Below are positions 4,245 to 5,147 of a stretch of DNA of 5,147 bases, in pieces. This DNA is from Candidatus Woesearchaeota archaeon (GTDB lineage: Archaea > Nanobdellota > Nanobdellia > Woesearchaeales > GW2011-AR15). The notes beneath the pieces were generated by a model. It made no database searches, was not told the origin of the DNA, and worked only from the letters and a program-made list of their open reading frames with translations. Where the stretch lies: NCBI GenBank assembly GCA_016934775.1, contig JAFGSP010000083.1, forward strand, positions 1-5,147, written 5' to 3'. How positions within the stretch are numbered: position 1 is the first letter of the stretch; each line of letters begins with the position of its first letter. Both the position numbers and the translations under genes were made by a program.

Positions 4245-5147
4245 CTAGCCTAAGATTCTCGGAAGTTCTTCAAATGGAAAATATTTCACATACTTCACCA
4301 AAGAAGGCTTTGTCACAGCAATTTTCAGGAGCATACTCATTATCTTGTCCCTGGACTCGCTGTAGAGCACCTTTTTCATCTTCTTTTCAGAGAATGTACC
4401 TATGAGGTCATTCCAGTCCTTTTCTTTGAATTTCTGCATCATCTTATGCACTATGAGGTGCATATGGAGGTTCCTGTAGAGCTTTTTTCTCCATTCTTTA
4501 TCATAATCAAGATTTCTTTCAATGGAATCAGCAAGGCATGATGCAGCAGTGAGGCTCTGGTTTATCCCGCCTCCCGAAGTTGCTTTCACAAAGCCGGCAG
4601 CATCCCCAACAAGGAATACATTGTCTTTATGCGCCCTTACTCTCGGATTAAATGTAGGGATTACCCCAGACTGATTCTCAATAATTTTTTTCTCGTAATT
4701 CTTGCCAATCTTATCCTTAACAAACTTCTTGAACAGGCCAGGGGCGTTCTTATATGCAGCAACTCCTATTCTTACAACATCTTTGTTCACAGGCACTATC
4801 CAGGCATAGCTTCCTATGTAAGGATAGAATTCCACAACATTATCATTCTTCATCCTGGCCTGGATCTGTGTGCCAATCTGGAATCTCCTGCCCTGGAAAA
4901 GCCCTGTTGCTTTTGCTACAGAGCTGTTTGGTCCGTCTGCCCCAATAAGAAGATCTGCATGCTTCACGATGACCTTGTTCTTATGGTTAAGAAGGACAGA
5001 GTTCTTCTCAAATGCCTTAAAACTATGATTCAGATAATATTTAGCTCCCTGTTCTTTGGCCATATCAACAAGATAGTTGTCAAACTTTTTCCTGCATATT
5101 ACATAGTTCTTTTTAATCTTTGCTTCAACATAATTTCCATCAGGAGA
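4245..5147 (-). CDS. Geranylgeranyl reductase family FAD-dependent oxidoreductase, C-terminal ~300 residues (N-terminus beyond window)
   Basis: The frame stays open past the internal ATG at 5063 to the right edge. The 28 extra residues (ending VICRKKFDNYLVD before that Met) match the family's 'cRxxFDxxL' region, so the real start and the N-terminal GxGxxG FAD-binding fold lie outside. Counted from the first full codon at the edge, LIGADGPNSSVA is at about 67-78 (the GADG motif of group A flavoprotein monooxygenase-type folds), YAWIVP at 114-119 (the substrate-side Y-x-W-x-x-P motif of geranylgeranyl reductases) and VGDAAG at 180-185 (FAD contact), followed by SGGGINQSLTAAS. Such enzymes saturate the isoprenoid double bonds of archaeal membrane lipids or geranylgeranyl-PP at the membrane; the family also includes other flavoproteins, so the substrate is inferred. 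The usual length is around 390-400 residues, so roughly 90-100 are missing. Confidence 0.88.
   Translation of the reverse strand, partial: SPDGNYVEAKIKKNYVICRKKFDNYLVDMAKEQGAKYYLNHSFKAFEKNSVLLNHKNKVIVKHADLLIGADGPNSSVAKATGLFQGRRFQIGTQIQARMKNDNVVEFYPYIGSYAWIVPVNKDVVRIGVAAYKNAPGLFKKFVKDKIGKNYEKKIIENQSGVIPTFNPRVRAHKDNVFLVGDAAGFVKATSGGGINQSLTAASCLADSIERNLDYDKEWRKKLYRNLHMHLIVHKMMQKFKEKDWNDLIGTFSEKKMKKVLYSESRDKIMSMLLKIAVTKPSLVKYVKYFPFEELPRILG

Noticed and set aside
3492..4948. Plus-strand frames at 3492-3719, 4202-4405 and 4754-4948.
   Set aside because: They are opposite the radical SAM and reductase genes, whose motifs prove the minus strand is coding.
4245..5063. Taking the ATG at 5063 as the start of the reductase.
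   Set aside because: The frame is open to the window edge and the upstream residues match the family's conserved region, so this Met is internal.
1..5147. CRISPR arrays, tRNA or rRNA genes, insertion sequences, inverted or direct long repeats.
   Set aside because: None seen; genes fill the window almost completely and the only notable repeat is the 20-base promoter pair.

Overview
The window looks archaeal and most resembles the small-genome DPANN group (Woesearchaeota/Pacearchaeota-like). That placement is inferred from gene content, not from a marker-gene search. The supporting signals are an archaeal NAC protein with a C-terminal UBA domain, a geranylgeranyl-reductase-family flavoprotein of the type used for archaeal lipids, an archaeal-style MinD ATPase, the start of a short C-x2-C zinc-ribbon protein, and BRE/TATA-type promoters placed for leaderless or nearly leaderless transcripts. 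Every gene I accept is on the minus strand, so the genes are read from right to left. The only intergenic spaces are 1-117 (apart from a partial gene) and 3149-3187. No RNA genes, CRISPR arrays, insertion sequences or attachment sites were seen.

Right block (5147 to 3188): the C-terminal ~300 residues of a geranylgeranyl-reductase-like FAD enzyme, whose N-terminus lies outside the window. One base after its stop codon comes a 351-residue radical SAM protein with a SPASM-like cysteine-rich C-terminus. The two are probably co-transcribed from a promoter beyond the right edge. The radical SAM gene looks more AT-rich than its neighbour.

Middle block (3148 to 118): six tightly packed genes that look like one operon. 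In order they are NAC, a 176-residue helical protein, a 149-residue helical protein that appears to be its paralogue (26-base overlap), MinD, a four-helix membrane protein (ATGA overlap with minD) and a 132-residue protein of unknown function. A clear promoter (3171-3190) lies just upstream of NAC, at a distance that predicts a leaderless mRNA. The operon links a ribosome-associated nascent-chain factor to a membrane-targeting MinD-type ATPase, a membrane protein and three uncharacterised soluble proteins.

Left edge (101 to 1): a second promoter, nearly identical over 20 bases to the NAC promoter, drives a gene cut by the window edge. Its first 16 visible residues carry a C-x2-C zinc knuckle typical of small archaeal zinc-ribbon proteins linked to translation. 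The shared promoter suggests matched expression of NAC and this protein.
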